Source: J061 sp003695725 [NCBI: Candidatus Schekmanbacteria bacterium] (GTDB taxonomy: Bacteria > Schekmanbacteria > GWA2-38-11). Taken from it: a DNA stretch of 14,210 nucleotides. A model generated the notes under the pieces. That model was not told where the DNA came from and ran no database searches. It saw only the letters and a list, made by a program, of their open reading frames with translations. The stretch covers positions 1 through 14,210 of the forward strand of contig RFHX01000354.1 in NCBI GenBank assembly GCA_003695725.1. The letters run 5' to 3'. Positions 1 to 7,455 of this stretch are shown piece by piece. Position 1 is the stretch's first letter. Every line of letters starts with the position of its first letter. A program made the translations under genes and the position numbers.

Positions 1-679
1 GATACAAACCCTTAAAAGGTAGCAAGAGATATTGTCTCCCAACTCCATACTGATGGGCAATTTTATCAGCATAAAGACCGGCGCAGTTAACAAGATATTT
101 AAATGAAATTTCACCTGATGATGTCCTTACTCTTCTTTTGCCTATTCTTTTCAAATACTTTACACCAAGATTCACTTCAAAACCTTCTTTTCTCTTTATT
201 CTATTTGCAATATCTATCAAAATCTCTTTAGGATTTATAGAAGAAGTAGAAGGAGAAAAGAGTGCTTTACGAAATGTCCTTGCATTTGGTTCGATTTCAG
301 ACAATTCTCTTTCATCAATAACTTTTAAAGTTACGCCATTCTTATCCCCTCTCCTTTTAAGCTCATCAATCAGTTCAATTTCTTTTTCATTTTTTGCAAC
401 TACAACCTTACCACAGCGCAAAATAGACAATCCATTGCTAAGACAATAGTTTGTAAGAAGACGATTCCCTTCTGCTGTAAATTTTGCCTTCAAGCTGTCT
501 GCAGAATAGTAGAATCCCGCATGTATGACACCAGTGTTTCGTCCGCTTGCATGAAAGGCAAGCTCATTCTCCTTGTCTATGATTATTACTTTAAGAGAAT
601 CAAAATGTTCAGAAATTTCCTTGGCAATTGATAGACCTGTAATGCCAGCACCCACAATCAATATGTCGCATTCATTCAT
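1..679 (-). CDS. lhgO: L-2-hydroxyglutarate oxidase/dehydrogenase-like FAD oxidoreductase (C-terminus cut off by window edge)
   Basis: Only the first 226 codons are visible; the reading frame runs off the left edge. Residues 1-35 form an FAD-binding Rossmann start: a beta strand, the dinucleotide motif G10-A-G12-I-T-G15, and an acidic residue (D35) ending the second strand. Residues 43-66 carry the LhgO/YgaF signature HASGRNTGVIHAGFYY followed by SLKAKF, which separates this family from glycerol-3-phosphate dehydrogenases and other DAO-fold enzymes. Family members oxidise L-2-hydroxyglutarate to 2-oxoglutarate and pass electrons to the quinone pool. The ATG at 679 is chosen because the Rossmann motif begins directly after it; no strong Shine-Dalgarno is visible. 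It lies 105 bp downstream of the acetyltransferase, without a clear terminator between, so read-through is possible. The true substrate could be another 2-hydroxy acid. Confidence 0.85.
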   Translation of the reverse strand, partial: MNECDILIVGAGITGLSIAKEISEHFDSLKVIIIDKENELAFHASGRNTGVIHAGFYYSADSLKAKFTAEGNRLLTNYCLSNGLSILRCGKVVVAKNEKEIELIDELKRRGDKNGVTLKVIDERELSEIEPNARTFRKALFSPSTSSINPKEILIDIANRIKRKEGFEVNLGVKYLKRIGKRRVRTSSGEISFKYLVNCAGLYADKIAHQYGVGRQYLLLPFKGLY

Positions 680-784
680 TTAACTTAATCCAAAAACAAC
701 GCTATAATTCTACTATGAAAGAAAATGAGCAAAAAATACTTTTTTCTTATATTTTTTATCCTGAAAAAATAAAACAAAAGATGG

Positions 785-1423
785 CTATTTGTACGGAGAG
801 TCAATCAAATTATAAGGACATCGAAATTCATCAATAGCTTTTATAATCTTTGCAGGATTTCCTGCCACCACCTTTCCAGCAGGCACATCTTTTACGACAA
901 CAGAGCCGGCTGCAACAAAACAATGTTCTCCCAATTCCAAATCCGGCAATATAGTCGAGTTTGCACCTATAATCGCATTTTTTTTAACAATTGCCCCTTT
1001 TAAACATTCCTTTACCTTAGGACAGAGAGGATGAAGAGCGTTGGTAAAGACAACATTAGGACCTATCCAAACACCATCTTCAAGCTCTGTATATTCAGGA
1101 ATAAAAGCCTGTGTATGAATCCTTACATTATTCCCGATTTTTACATTGTGCTCAACTACTGAAAGAGTGCCAATGCTCACATTATTTCCTATTTCATTCA
1201 TCTCTCTTATATTGACTTTATTCCCTGTTTGAAAATTATTTCCAATTTTATTTCCCGCATAAATAACTGTATGAGAACGAATTACAGCATTATCGCCTAT
1301 AATTGTTTTCAATTCCCCTTCCCTCTTTCCTCTTGGTATTGCGCCTATAACTGCATAATCTTCAACGGTACAATTCTTCCCCAGTACTACTCCTTGGTAA
1401 ATAACAGCATTTTTACTGATCAT
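785..1423 (-). CDS. Left-handed beta-helix (hexapeptide) N-acetyltransferase, WbpD/WlbB-like
   Basis: The 212-residue protein is built of hexapeptide repeats through nearly its whole length (about 1-190), with the I-G-x-N/D-x-x-I pattern repeated many times and the typical family ending GNPAK at 188-192. The stretch around 113-132 (EDGVWIGPNVVFTNALHP) is characteristic of the WbpD/WlbB and QdtC-type sugar acetyltransferases, which use acetyl-CoA to acetylate the 3-amino group of UDP-2-acetamido-3-amino-uronic acid or a related nucleotide sugar. Such enzymes act as cytoplasmic trimers. It begins 18 bp after the dehydrogenase stop and is almost certainly co-transcribed with it. The next step of the same pathway, the DegT aminotransferase, is divergently encoded nearby. 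The family is clear; the exact sugar is inferred from context. Confidence 0.88.
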   Translation of the reverse strand: MISKNAVIYQGVVLGKNCTVEDYAVIGAIPRGKREGELKTIIGDNAVIRSHTVIYAGNKIGNNFQTGNKVNIREMNEIGNNVSIGTLSVVEHNVKIGNNVRIHTQAFIPEYTELEDGVWIGPNVVFTNALHPLCPKVKECLKGAIVKKNAIIGANSTILPDLELGEHCFVAAGSVVVKDVPAGKVVAGNPAKIIKAIDEFRCPYNLIDSPYK

Positions 1424-1441
1424 TTTCTTTCCCTGTATTCA

Positions 1442-2473
1442 TTAAAATTTCCATTTCATCCACTGCGTTTTCTTTATCGTGCCACCTTCTCTCAATGAAC
1501 TTTCAGCAGTTTCAAGGACATTCACTACACGAATGCCATTAAGCCCATCTGTTAGCGGTTTTTCCCCTTTTTCTATACATTCTATGAAATGTTCTGTTTC
1601 AATCCGCAATGGCTCGCTATTGTCAATCTTGGGAATATATATATCTCCTGCCCGAGGTCTAATTATATAATCCTGAATGCCTCCATCAGTCGCCAGTGTT
1701 GTTTCAAATCCTTTATCATAAATTTTTATCCTTCCTTCATTATCAAGGTCATCGTAAATAATCATCTTTCTTTCACAAACGATTGTTGTTTTTCTAATCT
1801 TAGAAGGGTCAAGACAGCTTATATGAAGATGAGCAATGATGCCCGAAGGGAATTCCAAATACATAAAAACCACATCTTCCAATTTATTCCTTACAAAGGA
1901 TTTTCCTATGGCTGAAACGGCTATAGGGAATTCTTCAATCAAATACAAAAAGATGGAAATATCATGAGGTGCGAGATTCCACATTACATTGACATCATCT
2001 CTAAATACTCCCAGATTAAGTCTTGCTGAATACATATATAGCGCTTTCCCAACATCTGTTGTGTTTAAAATCTCTTTTAGCTTTCTCACTGCCGGGTTGT
2101 ACTCAAAGGTATGGCCTACCATAAGAATAAGATTCTTTTTTTCTGCAAGCTCATTGAGTTTTTCAGATTCTTCTGTTGTAAGAGAAAGAGGTTTTTCTAC
2201 AAGGATATGCTTCCCTGCTTCAAGAGCCTTTTTAGCCATTTCATAATGAGTCGAGGCTGGTGTAGCAATTGCAATAGCATCTGTCTCTGCAGATGAAAGA
2301 AGGTCGTCAAAATCATTGGTCCCTCTAATCGACGGATATTTCCTTAAAACTTTTTCAACCTTACTGTTGTCCATATCACAACAGTAATCAACTTTACAAC
2401 TGGGATTTTCATAAAAATTTCTGATGAGATTGGGCCCCCAATATCCGCACCCTACTACAGCAACTTTTATCAT
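1442..2473 (-). CDS. Gfo/Idh/MocA-family NAD(P)-dependent nucleotide-sugar dehydrogenase, WbpB/WlbA-like
   Basis: The 343-residue protein opens with a Rossmann domain: beta strand then GCGYWG (8-13), and a strand ending near D34. The family EKP motif is at 93-95, providing the catalytic lysine K95. The second conserved site, a histidine in NLAPHDIS (H170), lies in the C-terminal alpha/beta domain. Length and domain order are normal. WbpB/WlbA relatives oxidise C3 of UDP-GlcNAc-uronic acid to a 3-keto sugar, which is then transaminated and acetylated; those two following activities flank this gene. The ATG at 2473 places the Rossmann strand at residue 2. It is divergent from the aminotransferase across a 98 bp gap that must carry both promoters. 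Many Gfo/Idh/MocA members have other sugars as substrates, so the specific reaction rests on neighbours. Confidence 0.85.
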   Translation of the reverse strand: MIKVAVVGCGYWGPNLIRNFYENPSCKVDYCCDMDNSKVEKVLRKYPSIRGTNDFDDLLSSAETDAIAIATPASTHYEMAKKALEAGKHILVEKPLSLTTEESEKLNELAEKKNLILMVGHTFEYNPAVRKLKEILNTTDVGKALYMYSARLNLGVFRDDVNVMWNLAPHDISIFLYLIEEFPIAVSAIGKSFVRNKLEDVVFMYLEFPSGIIAHLHISCLDPSKIRKTTIVCERKMIIYDDLDNEGRIKIYDKGFETTLATDGGIQDYIIRPRAGDIYIPKIDNSEPLRIETEHFIECIEKGEKPLTDGLNGIRVVNVLETAESSLREGGTIKKTQWMKWKF

Positions 2474-2541
2474 TTGCCTTTATTCTCCATTAAGATTAGT
2501 CTAATATTTCTATTATGTTATCTGAAAAAAATAGTAGAAGC

Positions 2542-2558
2542 AAATTGTTGCTCAATTT
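2542..2558. promoter_or_regulatory. Inverted repeat in divergent intergenic region (possible operator)
   Basis: AAATTG and CAATTT form perfect 6-bp arms around a 5-bp centre (TTGCT). The repeat sits 14 bp before the aminotransferase ATG at 2572 and about 70 bp before the dehydrogenase start at 2473, so a bound protein could affect both directions. It is AT-rich and short, so chance occurrence is quite possible. I could not assign convincing -35/-10 boxes on either strand of this 98 bp gap. Confidence 0.25.
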
Positions 2559-2571
2559 AAATTATTAAAAT

Positions 2572-3705
2572 ATGAAAGTCCCTTTTACTGATCTTAATGC
2601 GCAGTATCAGTCAATTAAGAATAAAATAGAAAAAGCAATTTCTGCCGTAATAGAAAATAGTTCCTTTATAATGGGTGAAGAAGTAGAACAATTCGAGAAA
2701 GAATTCGCCCATTTCTGTGAAACAAAATATGCCGTTGGAGTAGGAAGCGGCACTGATGCGCTTTATCTTGCCTTGAAATCTTGTGGAATCGAAGAAGGGA
2801 AAAAGGTAATAACAGTACCGAATACTTTCATTGCCACAACCGAAGCAATAACACTTGCAGGAGGTAAAATCCTGTTTACTGATATCGATGAGAAAAGCTT
2901 TAATATTGACCCCCAAAAACTTGAAGATGTATTGAAGAAAGAAAAGAAAAAACATTCTGCAAGCAATCCATTTCCATCAGCCCTTATTGTCGTCCATCTT
3001 TACGGCACTCCTGCCGAGATGAATTCAATTTGCAGATTAGCAGACAAATATGAACTAAAAGTCATCGAAGATGCCGCACAAGCTCATGGAGCAAAATACA
3101 AAGGGAAAACAGCAGGAAGCATTTGTGATGCAGGGGCATTTAGTTTCTTTCCAGGAAAGAATTTAGGCGCTTATGGAGACGGCGGCGCCGTTACAACGAA
3201 TAATCCGCAAATTGCAGAATATATAAAAATGGCTCGAAACCATGGGAGAAAGGAAAAATATATACATCAATTTGAAGGCATAAATTCGCGTTTAGATACA
3301 ATTCAGGCCGCAGTCCTTAGAGTAAAATTGTCATTTCTAAAAGATTGGAACGAAAGAAGGAGAGAAATTGCCAAAAAATATCTTGCAAATCTAAAAGACA
3401 TTGAAGAGTTGACTCTTCCTGAAGTTTATAAAGATATCGATTCAGTATATCATCTCTTCGTTCTAAGACATAGAAAAAGAGATAAACTTCGTGAGTATTT
3501 GGCAAAAAAAGGAATTACCACAGGAATACATTATCCCATTCCACTTCACCTTCAACCTGCATATAAACATCTCGGATACAAAAAAGGAGATTTCCCTGTG
3601 ACTGAAAAAATTGCTGAGGAAATACTAAGTTTGCCTGTATACCCGGAAATGACAGATGAAATGATAAATTATGTATCCGATACAATTCACAAATTTTTCA
3701 AATGA
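2572..3705 (+). CDS. DegT/DnrJ/EryC1/StrS-family PLP-dependent sugar aminotransferase (WbpE-like)
   Basis: The 377-residue protein is a full-length fold-type I aminotransferase. It starts with the family opening (PFTDLNAQY), has [11 protein letters not shown] at 58-68 for phosphate binding, EDAAQAHGA at 166-174 with D167 to bind the PLP pyridine nitrogen, and [15 protein letters not shown] around 192-206 with the Schiff-base lysine K196. GINSRLD and the C-terminal HYPIPLHLQ segment are also typical. It would convert a 3-keto nucleotide sugar to the 3-amino sugar using glutamate. It is the only clear plus-strand gene in the window, divergent from the dehydrogenase and convergent with the epimerase (26 bp between stop codons). 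No Shine-Dalgarno is visible before the ATG. A second DegT gene is at 7456-8580. Confidence 0.9.
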   Translation: MKVPFTDLNAQYQSIKNKIEKAISAVIENSSFIMGEEVEQFEKEFAHFCETKYAVGVGSGTDALYLALKSCGIEEGKKVITVPNTFIATTEAITLAGGKILFTDIDEKSFNIDPQKLEDVLKKEKKKHSASNPFPSALIVVHLYGTPAEMNSICRLADKYELKVIEDAAQAHGAKYKGKTAGSICDAGAFSFFPGKNLGAYGDGGAVTTNNPQIAEYIKMARNHGRKEKYIHQFEGINSRLDTIQAAVLRVKLSFLKDWNERRREIAKKYLANLKDIEELTLPEVYKDIDSVYHLFVLRHRKRDKLREYLAKKGITTGIHYPIPLHLQPAYKHLGYKKGDFPVTEKIAEEILSLPVYPEMTDEMINYVSDTIHKFFK

Positions 3706-3731
3706 ACTATTTGATCGATGTAATGACTCAG

Positions 3732-4838
3732 TTATAATTTTTCCATAACAGAAACAATTCTTTGCGACGCCTTACCGTCACCGTATGGATTATGAGCACG
3801 AGCCATTTTAAGATAATATTTTTTATTGTTGATCAGTTTGTTTGCCTCATCTTCTATCTTTCTTCTATCTGTGCCTACAAGTTTCACCGTCCCGGCTTTG
3901 AGCGCTTCAGGCCTTTCTGTTTTGTTTCGCATAACCAAAACAGGTTTGCCTATGCTTGGCGCCTCTTCCTGTATACCACCTGAATCAGTAATTATAAAAT
4001 AGCTTTTGGACATAAGATAGACAAAGGGGAAATAATCGAGCGGTTCAATAAGCTTAATATTATCGATATTTCCAAGTATTCTTTTGACAGGCTTTTGGAC
4101 ATTTGGATTGAGATGCACTGGATAAACGATTTCTATATCTTTATTATTCGAAAGAGACTTCAATGCGGTGCAGATGTTTTCAAAACCTTTTCCAAAATTT
4201 TCTCTTCTATGTCCTGTGACAAGTATTACCTTTTTATTAAAATCAATAATTTTCAATTTGCTTGGTATCCTTTTCTTCTTTTCAACCTTACCAATCGTAT
4301 AAAGAAGTGCGTCGATAACAGTATTTCCTGTTACATATATCTTTTTTCTCGATATACCTTCTCTGATAAGATTTTGCTTGGATTCTTTTGTCGGAGCAAA
4401 ATGTATTGATGCAATTGAAGATGTAAGACGCCTGTTTATCTCTTCAGGAAAGGGCTGATAAATATCATTAGTGCGCAGGCCCGCCTCAATATGTGCAACC
4501 GGAATTCTTTGATAAAAAGCAGCAAGCGCCGCAGTAAAGGTTGTCGTCGTATCGCCTTGTACAAAGACAAAATCGGGCTTCTCTTTTCTTAAAACAGGTT
4601 CTATCGAGGAAATTAGACGGCTTGTTATCTCCTCCAAACTTTGGTTTTGTCTCATCAAGTTCAAGTCATAATGAGGCTTAATTTTGAACAGAGATATGAC
4701 TTGGTCAAGCATCTCTCTATGCTGTGCAGTAACACAAACTCTAACCTTATACTTTTTACACTCCCGGAGTTTCAAAATGACAGGAGCAAGCTTGATAGCT
4801 TCAGGTCTGGTACCAAAAAGAAAGAGTATTTTTTTCAT
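3732..4838 (-). CDS. wecB: Non-hydrolysing UDP-GlcNAc 2-epimerase
   Basis: This 368-residue enzyme interconverts UDP-GlcNAc and UDP-ManNAc (or, for WbpI-like relatives, the corresponding diacetamido uronic acids). All hallmark motifs are present in order: GTRPEAIK (9-16), QGDT with D96, HIEAGLRT with E118, PEEINRR with E132, GHRREN with H210, HLNP (242-245), SGGIQEE (286-292), TERPEA (307-312) and NPYGDGKAS (350-358). D96, E118, E132 and H210 match the acid/base residues known for E. coli WecB. Length is normal. It follows hldE by 21 bp, so it is the last gene of the run starting near 7325. A WbpI role would fit with the WbpB/D/E-like genes alongside, while a plain WecB role in ManNAc supply is equally possible from sequence alone. 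Confidence 0.92.
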   Translation of the reverse strand: MKKILFLFGTRPEAIKLAPVILKLRECKKYKVRVCVTAQHREMLDQVISLFKIKPHYDLNLMRQNQSLEEITSRLISSIEPVLRKEKPDFVFVQGDTTTTFTAALAAFYQRIPVAHIEAGLRTNDIYQPFPEEINRRLTSSIASIHFAPTKESKQNLIREGISRKKIYVTGNTVIDALLYTIGKVEKKKRIPSKLKIIDFNKKVILVTGHRRENFGKGFENICTALKSLSNNKDIEIVYPVHLNPNVQKPVKRILGNIDNIKLIEPLDYFPFVYLMSKSYFIITDSGGIQEEAPSIGKPVLVMRNKTERPEALKAGTVKLVGTDRRKIEDEANKLINNKKYYLKMARAHNPYGDGKASQRIVSVMEKL

Positions 4839-4859
4839 ATCGAATTATTTAAAGATACA

Positions 4860-6332
4860 TTATGAGGCATTATTGCCATATTGAGACAATATCTTCTTTA
4901 TTATATTGGTTGTTGATAGGCCTTTGACAACTTTGACAAGTTCCACTCTACCTCCGTTTTTCTCTACAAATTCAGCACCCACAACTTCATTCTTACTGTA
5001 ATCACCACCTTTCACAAGGACATCAGGTTTTATCTTCTTTATAATATTCATCGGCGTATCATCGTCAAAAAAGGTCACATAATCAACACAGGAAAGCGCC
5101 GAAAGGATTTTCGCCCTTTCCCCTTCACTGATAAGCGGCCTGTTTTCTCCTTTGATTCTCTTTATTGAAGAATCAGTGTTTATAGCAACTATAAGGATAT
5201 CACCAAAGGCTTTAGCTTTTTGTAAAAGATATATATGTCCCATATGAAGGATATCAAAACAACCATTTGTAAAAACAATCTTTTTACCTTTCCTTCTCAG
5301 TTTTGATATTATTCCTTCAATCTCATCGACATCTATAATTCTTTCCTCTCCATAATCACCATCAATTCGGGAAAGAATTTCATTCTTTGTTGCAACTGAA
5401 GTTCCAACTTTTTCAACTACAATGCCGCCTGCTATATTAGAAATCATAGCAGAATCTTCCGGAGGGAGTCCTGAAAACAATGAATAAGCAAAAGCCGCAA
5501 CAACCGTATCGCCTGCACCGGAAACATCAAAAACCTCAAGTGCACAAGATTTAAAGTTGAATTTCTTATTTCCCTTCAACAAAAGAGTCATCCCATCACT
5601 TCCTCTTGTAACGAGTACGGCTTCGCTTCGAAGCTTTCTCTGTAATTTTGAAAGTGCATCAGTTATATTTTTTTCAGAATCACATCTGATATTTGTTGCT
5701 TCCTCAAGCTCTTTTAGGTTTGGAGTGACAACATAACATCCCCTATACTTCGAATAATCTTTCCCTTTCGGGTCAACAATCACTCTTTTACCGCAAGCAC
5801 TGGCAAACTTTATAATCTTCTGAATAGTTTCTTCATCTACTGTGCCTTTATTATAATCAGAAATGATCAGACCATCTGAATTTTCAATCTCCTTTTTCAC
5901 GAGCAAGAACATTTTCTGTCTGTGAAATGCATTTATATTTTCTTCCGGCTCGTCATCGATTCGTACGACTTGCTGATTGTGGGCTATTATCCGTGTCTTA
6001 GTAATCGTCTTGATATCCTTTGATGATATCAAAGGTGAACATTTAGCTCCCTTCTTTCTCAATAGTGAAAGAAGTTTACTTCCATTTGAGTCTTTTCCAA
6101 TGATTCCTGCAACTGTTACCTTTGCACCCAATGAGGCAAGATTATTCACCACATTTGCCGCACCGCCCGGTGCATTTTCTTTTTTCTTGATTTTAACGAC
6201 TTGGACCGGGGCTTCAGGTGATATTCTATCAACTGTACCCCAAATATACTCATCAAGCATCAAATCGCCTATTACCAAAATTCTTGGTTTTCTACGGGCA
6301 AAAAATTTTTCTTTTATTAACTGAATATTCAA
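4860..6332 (-). CDS. hldE: Bifunctional D-glycero-beta-D-manno-heptose-7-phosphate kinase / heptose-1-phosphate adenylyltransferase HldE
   Basis: Two cytoplasmic enzymes of ADP-heptose synthesis for the LPS inner core are fused in 490 residues. Residues 1 to about 325 are a PfkB/ribokinase domain: GDLMLDEY (22-29), GGAAN (56-60), and the signature DVSGAGDT (269-276) with D275 the expected catalytic base. Residues about 350-485 are a nucleotidyltransferase: TNGCFDILHMGH with the HxGH motif at 363-366, ISEGERAKI replacing the usual ISxxRT loop, KGGDY (441-445) and GLSTTNII. The start is TTG at 6332, preceded by AAGGA about 9 bases upstream. The nearby ATG at 6337 is in another frame and gives only ATG TTT TGA, whose stop overlaps the TTG. 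No gmhA, gmhB or hldD lies in the window. Confidence 0.94.
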   Translation of the reverse strand: MNIQLIKEKFFARRKPRILVIGDLMLDEYIWGTVDRISPEAPVQVVKIKKKENAPGGAANVVNNLASLGAKVTVAGIIGKDSNGSKLLSLLRKKGAKCSPLISSKDIKTITKTRIIAHNQQVVRIDDEPEENINAFHRQKMFLLVKKEIENSDGLIISDYNKGTVDEETIQKIIKFASACGKRVIVDPKGKDYSKYRGCYVVTPNLKELEEATNIRCDSEKNITDALSKLQRKLRSEAVLVTRGSDGMTLLLKGNKKFNFKSCALEVFDVSGAGDTVVAAFAYSLFSGLPPEDSAMISNIAGGIVVEKVGTSVATKNEILSRIDGDYGEERIIDVDEIEGIISKLRRKGKKIVFTNGCFDILHMGHIYLLQKAKAFGDILIVAINTDSSIKRIKGENRPLISEGERAKILSALSCVDYVTFFDDDTPMNIIKKIKPDVLVKGGDYSKNEVVGAEFVEKNGGRVELVKVVKGLSTTNIIKKILSQYGNNAS

Positions 6333-6386
6333 AACATTTATTCCTTATGATGATAAAAAGAGAAATTTCATTTCTTTCAATTAATT

Positions 6387-7325
6387 TTAAATTTTAAAAC
6401 CCAATTTTTCTCTCAAAGCAAAATAAAGCAGTGGAAAAAGTATCTCATACTGCGAAATTAGATTAATCCCCTCTCCACCTCGTGCAGTGGGCCTTTTTAT
6501 TACATTCGTCAAGGGCCTATAATGAGGAAGCATATCGATATTGACAGCAAGAAATTTATCAACTTTATAGCCCTTATTTCTGCAAAGTGTAATTGCTTTT
6601 AAGAAAACTTCAGGCAAAACGACGGCAGAACCCATATTAATCCAAACTCCGCCTTCAAGTTGCGAAACTCTTTCAGCAAGAATCCTAAAATCTTTTAAGC
6701 TTGCTTCTCCAATATCGGCTCCCTTAGCAAGAGGATCCATATGGACTATATCAGTGCCAATAGCTACATGGACTGTAGCAGGCACACCTGCCTTTAATGA
6801 TTCAGCTAATATGCTCATTTTACTATATTTATTTTTGGAGGAAACAATTAGTTCTCCAAGAGCTTCACCAAACCCCTTTTTTTCTTTTGCAGCTTTTTCT
6901 GAAGCATGTCTTAAAGCGTCTGAAGTCTCTTTTGCCATTCCAAATTCTCCCTCTTCCAACCCTTCTGCCACATCTTCCGATGTTGCGCCTATCAATGATA
7001 TTTCATAGTCATGTACTGCACCTGCGCCATTCATTGCCACACCAGCGATAACTCCATTTTTTATAAGGGATATCACATAGGGAGAAAGTCCACATTTTAT
7101 GACATGAGCGCCCATTGCAAAGTAAACGGGGTTTCCCCTCTTTACACTCTTTGATATTTGGTCAACCACCTTTTTGAAACTTCGAGCCCCTAAAATATCC
7201 GGAAAAGAATCTAAAAGAGAAGAAATTTTGTTTTCTTTTTTGATTTGGGCAAAATTTTTCAAAGAAACAAGATTCTTTCTTCTTTTGATAGAACTTTTTT
7301 TGACAGGTCTTTCTTCAAATTTCAT
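6387..7325 (-). CDS. Uncharacterised deoxyhypusine-synthase-like (NAD-Rossmann-type) protein in the heptose operon
   Basis: A 312-residue soluble protein with no membrane segment or signal peptide. By eye it resembles deoxyhypusine synthase: AMNGAGAVHDYE (97-108) parallels the DHS TTAGGVEED loop, GVPATVHVAIGTDIVHM (180-196) parallels the IPVxxPAxTDGSxGDM region, GGVWINMGSAV (225-235) parallels the MIILGGGV strand, and ILFPLL (295-300) parallels the C-terminal VFPLL. AVHDYE also recalls the AVHDIE motif of LOR/SDH-type ornithine cyclodeaminase domains. I do not see the DHS WGK catalytic-lysine motif, so true hypusine chemistry is unlikely. A basic N-terminal extension (1-35) precedes the core. 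It lies 54 bp upstream of hldE behind a probable promoter. Function is unknown; an NAD-binding role is inference. Confidence 0.6.
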   Translation of the reverse strand: MKFEERPVKKSSIKRRKNLVSLKNFAQIKKENKISSLLDSFPDILGARSFKKVVDQISKSVKRGNPVYFAMGAHVIKCGLSPYVISLIKNGVIAGVAMNGAGAVHDYEISLIGATSEDVAEGLEEGEFGMAKETSDALRHASEKAAKEKKGFGEALGELIVSSKNKYSKMSILAESLKAGVPATVHVAIGTDIVHMDPLAKGADIGEASLKDFRILAERVSQLEGGVWINMGSAVVLPEVFLKAITLCRNKGYKVDKFLAVNIDMLPHYRPLTNVIKRPTARGGEGINLISQYEILFPLLYFALREKLGFKI

Positions 7326-7367
7326 TTCTCAATTACACCAGATTCATTTTTTTTATTTTTAAAAGCT

Positions 7368-7395
7368 ATTATAATAGTGGAAAGTCCCTAAACAA
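7368..7395 (-). promoter_or_regulatory. Probable sigma-70-type promoter for the DHS-like/hldE/wecB operon
   Basis: On the minus strand a perfect TATAAT (7373-7368) is preceded, 16 bp away, by TTGTTT (7395-7390), with transcription expected to begin near 7360 and a leader of about 35 bases before the ATG at 7325. The -10 box lies inside a perfect 12-bp palindrome, CTATTATAATAG (7366-7377), which might be coincidental or an operator. The TTGTTT box is a weak -35 match. Confidence 0.5.
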
Positions 7396-7455
7396 AATAA
7401 ATTTTTGAAAATTATTCTTTATTAGGTGCTTTACAGGAAACAAGCAAAACTTCAA

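Noticed and set aside
138-449. Plus-strand frame of 103 codons at the left end
   Set aside because: It is antisense to the well-supported LhgO-like gene, whose FAD and family motifs lie on the minus strand.
680-784. Promoter and terminator between the acetyltransferase and the LhgO-like gene
   Set aside because: The gap is very AT-rich but I found no GC-containing stem and no pair of boxes with sensible spacing better than chance.
3706-3731. Bidirectional terminator between the convergent aminotransferase and epimerase genes
   Set aside because: Only a 6-bp ATCGAT palindrome is present; there is no stem with a T-run on either strand.
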